Source of the DNA: Gammaproteobacteria bacterium
GTDB lineage: Bacteria; Pseudomonadota; Gammaproteobacteria; HK1
Direction: 5' to 3'
DNA: 12,324 nt
NCBI GenBank assembly: GCA_020444775.1
Contig: JAGRHX010000486.1
Location: 1-12,324 of the forward strand
How positions within the stretch are numbered: position 1 is the stretch's first letter; every line of letters starts with the position of its first letter. Position numbers and translations under genes: made by a program. Below are positions 1-5,447 of the stretch, one piece after another. The notes beneath the pieces are model-generated. The model did not search any database and had not been told where the DNA came from. It saw nothing but the letters and a program-made list of their open reading frames with translations.

Positions 1-395
1 ATGCCGATGACCTGCAGGGTATGTTCACCGAGCGCGCCCTGGCCGTCGCTGAGCAACTCGCCGTCAGCCAACAGGCGGTGATGTCGCTGCAGCTGATCGT
101 GCAGAACAACGAGCGCTTGATGAGCGCGATGGAGCGCGCGCTGAACGTCAGCGTCTCCGCGCTGATCGTCGCCGATCGCGCCGCCCAGGCCGTGTCGGGG
201 CGAGCCCTGGGGCTGGGCGAGATCAGCAGTGTAGGGCGTCGCGCCGGGGCTGCCGCCGGGCTGATCGGCGAACAATCGCCAAAGAGCCTGGAGCAAGCCT
301 TCGCTGGCGCGCTGAGCGCGCTCGATTCCGTCCACGAGCTACGCCGCAGCGGGGCCGAGCAGGTCGAGGGCGTGCAGCGCACCCTGGCCGGTTGA
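1..395 (+). CDS. telA: TelA-type toxic anion resistance protein, C-terminal part (5' end outside window)
   Basis: The frame is open from the first complete codon (base 3) to the TGA at 393-395, so only about the last 130 residues are present. They are an alanine-rich, almost entirely helical stretch. The segment around LIVQNNERLMSAMERALNV followed by VSALIVADRAAQAVSGRAL fits the TelA/KlaA pattern, in which an asparagine and a Leu/Ile-rich stretch precede a 'T/S-V-xALxxAvxxAqAL' helix. TelA-family proteins are cytoplasmic helical proteins linked to tellurite resistance and to membrane-active agents, often encoded near XpaC-like and PspA/SPFH genes; their biochemistry is not settled. The gene converges on a minus-strand membrane-protein gene, with 63 bases between the two stops. 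An internal ATG at 21 is not a likely start because the frame runs in from outside the window. The family call rests on recognised patterns in a partial protein. Confidence 0.7.
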   Translation, partial: ADDLQGMFTERALAVAEQLAVSQQAVMSLQLIVQNNERLMSAMERALNVSVSALIVADRAAQAVSGRALGLGEISSVGRRAGAAAGLIGEQSPKSLEQAFAGALSALDSVHELRRSGAEQVEGVQRTLAG

Positions 396-423
396 GGCCT
401 TCGGCGGCTACCGCGATCGTTGC

Positions 424-446
424 GGCCGCGTGCCGCGGCCCGTCTT
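424..446. terminator. Possible bidirectional hairpin between convergent genes
   Basis: A perfect 7-base-pair stem (GGCCGCG at 424-430, CGCGGCC at 434-440) has a 3-base loop and is followed by CGTCTTT on the plus strand. It lies between the stop of the TelA-like gene and the stop of the minus-strand gene, where a shared terminator would be expected. The T-tract is poor, so intrinsic termination is not certain. Confidence 0.35.
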
Positions 447-458
447 TCGCCCGTCTAC

Positions 459-1253
459 TCAGCCGCGTTCCGGGCTCGCATATCGACCGGCTTGATCGGC
501 CAGTCTGACCAGATCGCCGACCGCTGCCTCGGCTTCGCTGCTGGCCAGGCCTCGTCCGGTGTCGACACGGGCCAGCTTGGCCGCGGACGCGGTCAGCTCG
601 GCGAGCGCAGTTTCATTACTCGCCATGATTCCACGCGCCGCGTCGAGCTGCTGCTGGTGCAGATCGAGCTGCGCCTGCAATGCCTGCTGTTTCGGGCTGT
701 GCGCCGCACCGCGTGCTTCGTCGTGGACGGAGTCGCCATTGCCCTGCTCACGGGATAGCCGACGTAGATCGCTCTTCAGCTGCGTGACATCCACATCGGC
801 GACGCTCTCGAGGTTGGTGCACAAGGCATCCAGGCCGTCGATCACGCTGAGATAGACCTGCTCGGCGGCGGCACGGTAACGGCCGAAGGTCAGCTCCTTG
901 GGATCGAAGCGGCGTTCGAGCACCTCGACGAAGCCGACCAGGCGCTGATTGGCGTTGTCGAGCTGGCCAATTGCCTCCAGTGCAATGGTGCTGCCGCCGA
1001 GCCGGGCCGAGACCGAGCGCAGCCGGGCTCGCATCGCCGCGAGCATGCGCTCGTCGACGCGCTCCACCAGCTGCGCGGCGCGTCGGCCGGAGGCCGCGCC
1101 CGGCAGCGAGTGCAGGGCAAAGGCCACGACCAACGCCAGCAGCACCCCGGCGATCAGGAACAACATCAGCCCGGTCGCCAGCCAGACCAGGGCGAACACG
1201 CCGAGCGCCAGCAAGGGCCAGCGCGTGAACAGTCTGCTTGCGAAGTGCTGCAT
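459..1253 (-). CDS. Membrane-anchored helical protein of unknown function, TelA/SPFH neighbour
   Basis: This is a 264-residue protein that I do not recognise by name. Residues about 12-49 form two back-to-back hydrophobic helices (for example LLALGVFALVWLATGLMLF) with almost no loop, giving a hairpin anchor. The rest is charged, Ala/Leu/Gln-rich and helical: residues 60-150 hold a conserved-looking block (FDPKELTFGRYRAAAEQVYL), and 185-255 look like coiled coil. The layout resembles XpaC-type proteins, which also pair a short membrane anchor with a helical cytoplasmic part and sit beside TelA, but I cannot show homology. The ATG (complement of 1251-1253) has a purine-rich AGGAAG a few bases upstream on the minus strand, which supports this start. 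The gene converges on the TelA-like gene and diverges from the SPFH gene across the repeat region. A role in the same membrane system is inferred from position only. Confidence 0.75.
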   Translation of the reverse strand: MQHFASRLFTRWPLLALGVFALVWLATGLMLFLIAGVLLALVVAFALHSLPGAASGRRAAQLVERVDERMLAAMRARLRSVSARLGGSTIALEAIGQLDNANQRLVGFVEVLERRFDPKELTFGRYRAAAEQVYLSVIDGLDALCTNLESVADVDVTQLKSDLRRLSREQGNGDSVHDEARGAAHSPKQQALQAQLDLHQQQLDAARGIMASNETALAELTASAAKLARVDTGRGLASSEAEAAVGDLVRLADQAGRYASPERG

Positions 1254-1810
1254 GATTGCCGTCTTCCTACAATGAATGTGAAGGCGCTACCCGACGCCGC
1301 CCGCGCCTCTTCAGCTGGGGTCCATGGCGGACCACATCAAGCGCACCAGCCTCGGAAATCTCCCAGCCTCGGAAATCTCCCAGCTTCGGAAATCTCCCAG
1401 CTTCGGAAATCTCCCAGCTTCGGAAATCTCCCAGCTTCGGAAATCTCCCAGCTTCGGAAATCTCTACGTCTGAGCGGCACTGCTCTTGAGCGTGGCCGGG
1501 CGCGGCGCGGGTTATCGTTGCGCTGCCGGCAACGCGGCGGGTAGCGATGCGGCCGGTGGCTGCCTGTTAGGATAGCGCGTCGTAAAGCGCATCGGCGCGC
1601 GGGCCAGTCGCTGGCCGGATGCAGGTTGGCCGAGTCGTGGGCGGTGCGGCGCCCGGCGCCTTGGCTGCCGAAAGGACCCGGTGCTGGATACGCCGGCCAT
1701 CGGGGTCAGGAAAGCGGGGTTGCGGCCGACAAGAGCATCAGTGGGGCAAGCGCGCTGGCCCCCGCAGCGGCGACCGCGACGGGAAGGTTGATTCGACCAG
1801 GACGAGCAAG
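1254..1810. other. 557-base intergenic region between divergent genes, with tandem repeats
   Basis: This stretch separates the minus-strand membrane-protein gene from the SPFH gene and should hold both of their promoters. I see no clear -35/-10 pair on either strand. It contains the 17-base tandem array at 1347-1465 and a small 6-base-pair dyad at 1516-1534 (CGTTGC, 7-base loop, GCAACG). Short open frames across it are explained by the repeat and by high GC; none has a ribosome site or recognisable protein. Confidence 0.6.
1347..1465. repeat. Seven tandem copies of a 17-base unit
   Basis: The unit is CAGCTTCGGAAATCTCC, repeated head to tail with no spacers from 1347 to 1465. The first two copies read CAGCCTCGG instead of CAGCTTCGG, copies three to six are identical, and the seventh ends in T instead of C. 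The near-identity suggests recent copy-number expansion, a minisatellite-like locus. A 17-base period shifts the reading frame at each copy, so the array is unlikely to be coding. It sits between divergent promoters, so it could affect expression or bind a protein, but nothing in the sequence proves that. Confidence 0.95.
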
Positions 1811-2821
1811 ATGGGATTATTCGACAAGCTTCGTGGCGAATTCATTGACGTCATCGAGTGGGTGGAAGACGACCGGGACACGCTGGTCTATCGCTTTCCC
1901 ACCTACAATCGCGAGATCCAGATGGGCTCCAGCCTCATCGTGCGCGAGACCCAGCGTGCGCTGTTCGTGTACCAGGGGCAGATAGCGGATCTCTACGAGC
2001 CCGGGCACTACAAGCTGTCGACGGCGAACATGCCGATCATGACGACGTTGCAGCACTGGACGCACGGCTTCAACTCGCCCTTCAAGTCCGAGGTCTACTA
2101 CTTCAACACCCGCCAGTTCACCGACCTGAAGTGGGGAACCCCCAATCCAGTGACGCTGCGGGACGCGGATTTCGGCGTGCTGCGGATACGCGCCTTCGGC
2201 AGCTACACGCTGCGGGTCGCCGACCCCGAGCGGGTGATGCGTGAGCTGTCCGGCACCGCCGAGCGCTACTCGGTCGAGGACGTGCAGGGTCAGCTGCGGG
2301 CCGCGATCATCACCCGCTTCAGCGATTTCATCGCCGAGTCCAAGGTTCCGTTCCTCGACTACGCCGCCAACCTGAACGAGTTCTCGGCCGCGCTGGTGCA
2401 GCCGATGAAGGATGAGTTCGCGCGCTTCGGCCTGGATCTGGACCGGTTCTTCATCCAGAACATCTCGTTGCCGCCGAACGTCGAGAAGGCCCTGGACCAG
2501 CGCGCCAGCATGGCCGCGATTGGCGACATGGACAGCTATACCCGCTATCAGGTGGCAAGCTCCATACCGGACGCGATGGCTGCCGGTGGCGACGGCGGTC
2601 TCGCCGGAGCCGGGGTGGGCGCGGGTCTGGGCGTCGCCATCGGCAACGCCATCGGAGGTGCCATCGGTGGCGTGGGTGGTCAGGCCGGTGGGGCCCCGGC
2701 GGGTGGCCAGGCGGCTGGCGGCGCGCCGAAGATCATGGTGCGCTGTCCGGAGTGCTCGACGCTCAGCGAGGAGACCGCGAAGTTTTGCGCCAACTGCGGT
2801 TATCGCCTGATCAAGGGTTGA
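1811..2821 (+). CDS. SPFH/Band 7 domain protein with C-terminal zinc ribbon (YdjI-like)
   Basis: The 336-residue protein starts MGLFDKLRGEFIDVIEW, the usual opening of the 'virion core'/YdjI-type SPFH family. The SPFH domain covers about residues 20-230, with motifs such as LIVRETQRALFVYQG and an IQNISLPP segment at its end. A glycine/alanine-rich hinge (about 258-306) leads to a C-terminal zinc ribbon with Cys312, Cys315, Cys326 and Cys329. There is no transmembrane helix, so membrane association would be through the SPFH domain, which in this superfamily forms large oligomeric scaffolds. The frame stays open upstream to an ATG at 1619, but I chose 1811 because AGGA lies about 9 bases before it and family similarity starts exactly there. 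It heads the run of DUF4178, DUF350 and aminopropyltransferase genes. In Bacillus, a relative sits beside a PspA homologue, pointing to membrane stress. Confidence 0.88.
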   Translation: MGLFDKLRGEFIDVIEWVEDDRDTLVYRFPTYNREIQMGSSLIVRETQRALFVYQGQIADLYEPGHYKLSTANMPIMTTLQHWTHGFNSPFKSEVYYFNTRQFTDLKWGTPNPVTLRDADFGVLRIRAFGSYTLRVADPERVMRELSGTAERYSVEDVQGQLRAAIITRFSDFIAESKVPFLDYAANLNEFSAALVQPMKDEFARFGLDLDRFFIQNISLPPNVEKALDQRASMAAIGDMDSYTRYQVASSIPDAMAAGGDGGLAGAGVGAGLGVAIGNAIGGAIGGVGGQAGGAPAGGQAAGGAPKIMVRCPECSTLSEETAKFCANCGYRLIKG

Positions 2822-2961
2822 GTCGACCGGCGTTCCCGGATGCAGTTGCGTGACCGCGAGTCCGCCGAGCAGGCGCGCGCCCGGCGCGTTTGCACGACAG
2901 CGCGCGTGAACGCACGAAGAATGTCTGCCGAGCAACGAACTGGCGAGCGATAGCAGGACCG

Positions 2962-3570
2962 ATGGAACCCGGTGAGCTCAACTGTCCCCAATGCGGTGCC
3001 GCCGTGTCCGTCAGTCTGCGCTACAGCAAGCTGGTGGTCTGTGGCAGTTGCCAGTCCACGCTGTTCCTCGAGGACGAGTCGGTCGTCAACGCCGGTATAC
3101 GTTCGTCCCTGGTGAAGGACCCGTCGCTGCTGCAGCTCGGTCAGACCTTCACTTACAAGACCTGGACCTTCACCCCCCTCGGTCGGGTCCGTTTCGAGTA
3201 CGAGGGCGGCTACTGGGACGAATGGTGGGTCTTGCTCGATACCGGTAAGGGGCAATGGATCAGCGTGGACGAGGGGGATTTTGCCATCGAGATCCCGAAG
3301 CGCATCGACAACCCGCCGAGTCTTCAGGACCTGCGGGTCGGCGAGATGGTCCAGCTCGCCGGTCAGAAGCTGAAGGTCACCGAGCGTCACCGCGCCACCT
3401 GTACAGGCTTCGAGGGTGAGCTGCCGGAGGTCAATTTCCCAGGTGATGTTCACGACTACGTGCACTTCTCCGGTCCACGCGGGCTGATCGTGACCGGCGA
3501 GTGGTTCAAGGGCGAGCGACAGTTCTTCGAAGGTCGCTGGGTGGATCCGTTCGAGATCAAGTCGGTCTGA
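2962..3570 (+). CDS. Zinc ribbon-DUF4178 protein, soluble
   Basis: This is a 202-residue protein. The N-terminus carries a zinc ribbon (Cys8, Cys11, Cys27, Cys30, as CPQCG and CGSC). A DUF4178-type beta-rich domain follows at about 58-112, recognisable from the G-x-Y/F ... G-R-V-R-F-E-Y ... WDEWWVLL ... GQWISVDEG pattern; the remainder (120-202) looks like a second half of the same fold. It has no signal peptide or membrane helix, so it is probably cytoplasmic. DUF4178 has no established biochemical role, but is often encoded next to DUF350 proteins and aminopropyltransferases. I chose ATG 2962 over the upstream ATG at 2890 because AGGA lies just before it and the added residues look unrelated to the family. 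The next gene begins 4 bases after its stop, so the two are probably cotranslated. Confidence 0.85.
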   Translation: MEPGELNCPQCGAAVSVSLRYSKLVVCGSCQSTLFLEDESVVNAGIRSSLVKDPSLLQLGQTFTYKTWTFTPLGRVRFEYEGGYWDEWWVLLDTGKGQWISVDEGDFAIEIPKRIDNPPSLQDLRVGEMVQLAGQKLKVTERHRATCTGFEGELPEVNFPGDVHDYVHFSGPRGLIVTGEWFKGERQFFEGRWVDPFEIKSV

Positions 3571-3574
3571 CCTG

Positions 3575-4846
3575 GTGAGCAGCGCCCAGGACAATCTGCG
3601 TTCGATCGCCTGTACCCAGTGCGGCGCACCGCTGCAGCTCCTGGGCGGTCACCGCGTGCGGTCGGTGACCTGCGGCTACTGTGGCTCGGTGATGGACAGT
3701 CGCGCCGAGTTCGAGGTCGTCGAGCGATTCCAGAACCTGAAGCGTCCGCCCTCGCCGATCAAGATCGGCATGCAGGGCAAGCTGCACGATGTGTCGTTCA
3801 CCGTCATCGGCGTGGTCCAGTGGCAGGACGACGACGGCGAGCGCTGGCTGGAGCATCTGTTGTTCTCCCCGACCCATGGCTACGCCTGGCTGGAGTACGA
3901 CCGGGGTCATTTCATCTTCTCCAGACGGATCCGCGACGTGCCCGCGGTCCCGACCATCGCGCGGCGGCGCTTCCGCTTCGACGATCGCGACTATCGTGTC
4001 TTCTCGACCTACGGCGCGCGGGTCGTCTTCGTCGAGGGCGAGCTCACCTACCTGGCCAGCGTCGGCGATCGCTGCATGCTCACCGATGCCATCTCGCCGC
4101 CCTACATGTTGTGCGTGGAGCGTACCGAGTCCGAGGAGGAGTATCTCACCGGCGAGTATCTGGACCCACAGGCGGTGTACGAGGCCTTCGGCATCGATCA
4201 ACGTCCACTGCGCCGCTACAGCGTGCACTGCGCGCAGCCGTTCCGCCCCGGGCCGTTCAGCGAAGGCATGTTTCGCGCCGCGCTGCTGTTCTGTCCGTTG
4301 TCGATACTGATATTCCTCGGCATCTGGCTGCTCGGCGGCGGTCAGGTGATCGCGAGCGGCAAGATCCCAGCCGGCGCGAGCGGCCGGGTCGAGCAAAGCG
4401 CGACCTTCGACATCACCGATCCGGATTCGCTGCTGCGTCTTGAGCTGCGTTCCAACGCCGACAACGGTTGGGCGTTCATCGACGTGGACGTCATCAGGGA
4501 CAACGAGTCGGTGCTGAGCATCGCCAAGGGCATCTCCTACTACTCCGGCTATTCCGGTGGTGAATACTGGAGCGAGGGTAGTCAGAGCGCGAGCGCCTAC
4601 TTCAAGCTCGACCAGCCGGGCACCTACAAGCTGCAGCTGGCCAGCGAGGGCGGTCGCGGCGACGCGCCCAGCGATCGCGATCGGGTGACGGTGGATTTCT
4701 CGCTGCGCGAGGGCGTGACGGTGAGCCGCTACTTCCTCGGCCTGTCGATCCTGTTCATGCTCGCGATCGCCTGGAGGCTGGCCAAGCGCTGGCTGTTCGA
4801 AGCCCGTCGCTGGAAGTCAGAGCAGGAAGACGACGACGATGACTAA
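3575..4846 (+). CDS. Zinc ribbon-DUF4178 membrane protein with extracytoplasmic domain
   Basis: The 423-residue protein starts at a GTG 4 bases after the previous stop. Its N-terminal zinc ribbon (Cys13, Cys16, Cys33, Cys36) is followed by a DUF4178 domain (about 62-120, including WLEHLLFSPTHGYAWLEYDR and GHFIF) and a second similar beta-rich half (about 130-210). A membrane helix at about 233-255 leads to a roughly 125-residue domain rich in Asp, Ser and Tyr with beta-strand patterning (for example ASAYFKLDQPGTYKLQLAS), which should lie outside the inner membrane. A second helix at about 385-402 returns the chain to the cytoplasm, where it ends in an acidic tail, EQEDDDDD. The topology could link an external sensor or binding domain to the cytoplasmic zinc ribbon and DUF4178 part; this is inferred. 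No ribosome site is visible before the GTG, which fits translational coupling. Confidence 0.87.
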   Translation: MSSAQDNLRSIACTQCGAPLQLLGGHRVRSVTCGYCGSVMDSRAEFEVVERFQNLKRPPSPIKIGMQGKLHDVSFTVIGVVQWQDDDGERWLEHLLFSPTHGYAWLEYDRGHFIFSRRIRDVPAVPTIARRRFRFDDRDYRVFSTYGARVVFVEGELTYLASVGDRCMLTDAISPPYMLCVERTESEEEYLTGEYLDPQAVYEAFGIDQRPLRRYSVHCAQPFRPGPFSEGMFRAALLFCPLSILIFLGIWLLGGGQVIASGKIPAGASGRVEQSATFDITDPDSLLRLELRSNADNGWAFIDVDVIRDNESVLSIAKGISYYSGYSGGEYWSEGSQSASAYFKLDQPGTYKLQLASEGGRGDAPSDRDRVTVDFSLREGVTVSRYFLGLSILFMLAIAWRLAKRWLFEARRWKSEQEDDDDD

Positions 4847-5024
4847 GGTGTTCGCGGTGCTGTTCGCGCTGCTGACCGGTGGCGCGGCCTATCTGACCAT
4901 GGCGGACGTCGCGGTGATCGACCCCACCATATCCCAGCCATCGGTTCGCCAGGGCAGCGTCAGCGGCAGTGGCTACTACCGCGGCTCGCGCGGATTGCGT
5001 GGCGGCTACCGCGGTGGAAAATAG
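4839..5024 (+). CDS. Small exported or membrane-anchored Gly/Arg-rich peptide
   Basis: This is a 61-residue protein of unknown family. Residues 1-22 (MTKVFAVLFALLTGGAAYLT) form a signal peptide or single membrane helix. The tail is low-complexity, with repeated Gly, Arg, Tyr and Ser (SGSGYYRGSRGLRGGYRGGK). The ATG at 4839 lies inside the end of the preceding DUF4178 gene, overlapping its stop by 8 bases in another frame, with AGGAAG upstream (4823-4828) as a likely ribosome site. That arrangement strongly suggests translational coupling and supports a real gene despite its size. RGG-like tails can bind nucleic acid or acidic surfaces, and the preceding protein has an acidic tail, but an interaction is speculation. 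The protein might match small accessory proteins found in other DUF350/aminopropyltransferase clusters; I cannot test that here. Confidence 0.72.
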   Translation: MTKVFAVLFALLTGGAAYLTMADVAVIDPTISQPSVRQGSVSGSGYYRGSRGLRGGYRGGK

Positions 5025-5042
5025 CCCGCGCCGCAAGGTTCT

Positions 5043-5061
5043 CGCCGCATGCCGGCGTTTT
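5043..5061 (+). terminator. Short GC hairpin followed by TTTT, possible attenuator
   Basis: CGCCG (5043-5047) and CGGCG (5053-5057) can pair around the 5-base loop CATGC, followed at once by TTTT (5058-5061). It lies 18 bases after the small peptide gene and before the DUF350 gene. The 5-base-pair stem is short, so this may be a partial terminator that lowers expression of the downstream membrane genes rather than an operon end. Confidence 0.35.
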
Positions 5062-5074
5062 CGAGCTTGCACGT

Positions 5075-5090
5075 TGGCACGAGCGTGCCA
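5075..5090. promoter_or_regulatory. Perfect 7-base inverted repeat upstream of the DUF350 gene
   Basis: TGGCACG (5075-5081) and CGTGCCA (5084-5090) form a perfect dyad with 2 central bases. The symmetry suits an operator for a dimeric regulator or a compact RNA hairpin. It sits 51 bases before the GTG of the DUF350 gene and 14 bases after the terminator-like hairpin. I see no convincing promoter nearby, so the role is undetermined. Confidence 0.35.
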
Positions 5091-5140
5091 CACCCATACA
5101 GCGGCCAGACGGTTCAGGCCGGACCATTGAGGAGATAACC

Positions 5141-5368
5141 GTGGAAACCATCCTCGCAGAGCTTCATCTGGGGCCGCTGATCGGCACCATCGTGTACAGC
5201 ATCATAGGCTCGGTGATCTTCGGCATCACCTATCTGTTGTTCGAGAAGCTGACACCGTTCTCGGTGCGCAAGGAAATCGAGGAGGACCACAACGTCGCGC
5301 TGGCGGTGATGTTCGGCGCCTGCATCATCGGTATCTCCATCATCATCGCCGCGGCGATAACCAGCTAG
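5141..5368 (+). CDS. DUF350 (YjfL-type) two-helix inner-membrane protein
   Basis: The 75-residue protein has two membrane helices, about 12-34 and 52-73, joined by a charged loop. The second helix opens with the family signature EEDHNVALAVMFGACIIG, in which the Asn and small residues are conserved in DUF350 proteins. E. coli YjfL carries two such units in about 130 residues; this is a single-unit form and presumably dimerises. DUF350 genes commonly sit beside PspA, DUF4178, TelA or aminopropyltransferase genes; the molecular function is unknown, though a channel or a membrane stress sensor has been suggested. The start is a GTG with a strong GAGGAG site at 5129-5134, well spaced. The aminopropyltransferase gene follows after 79 bases on the same strand. 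Confidence 0.88.
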   Translation: METILAELHLGPLIGTIVYSIIGSVIFGITYLLFEKLTPFSVRKEIEEDHNVALAVMFGACIIGISIIIAAAITS

Positions 5369-5447
5369 TGCCGGAGCCCGAGAGCCGGCCCGCGGATCGT
5401 ATCGCCCCGGAAGGATCGTCCAGCAAGCATCGTCCAGAGGGATGCTC

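Noticed and set aside
1347..1465. CRISPR array
   Set aside because: Units are 17 bases and abut directly with no spacers, and no cas genes are present.
1256..1544. Short open frames across the tandem repeat that translate into a repetitive peptide
   Set aside because: The repeat period of 17 bases yields similar peptides in every frame, and there is no ribosome site; this is an artefact of the array.
1619..1810. N-terminal extension of the SPFH protein
   Set aside because: The added 64 residues are Arg/Gly-rich, unlike the family, and the ATG at 1811 has its own ribosome site and a typical family N-terminus.
1817..2935. 372-residue minus-strand open frame opposite the SPFH gene
   Set aside because: It is His/Val/Arg-rich antisense of a gene with clear family motifs on the plus strand and has no domain of its own; long antisense frames are expected at this GC.
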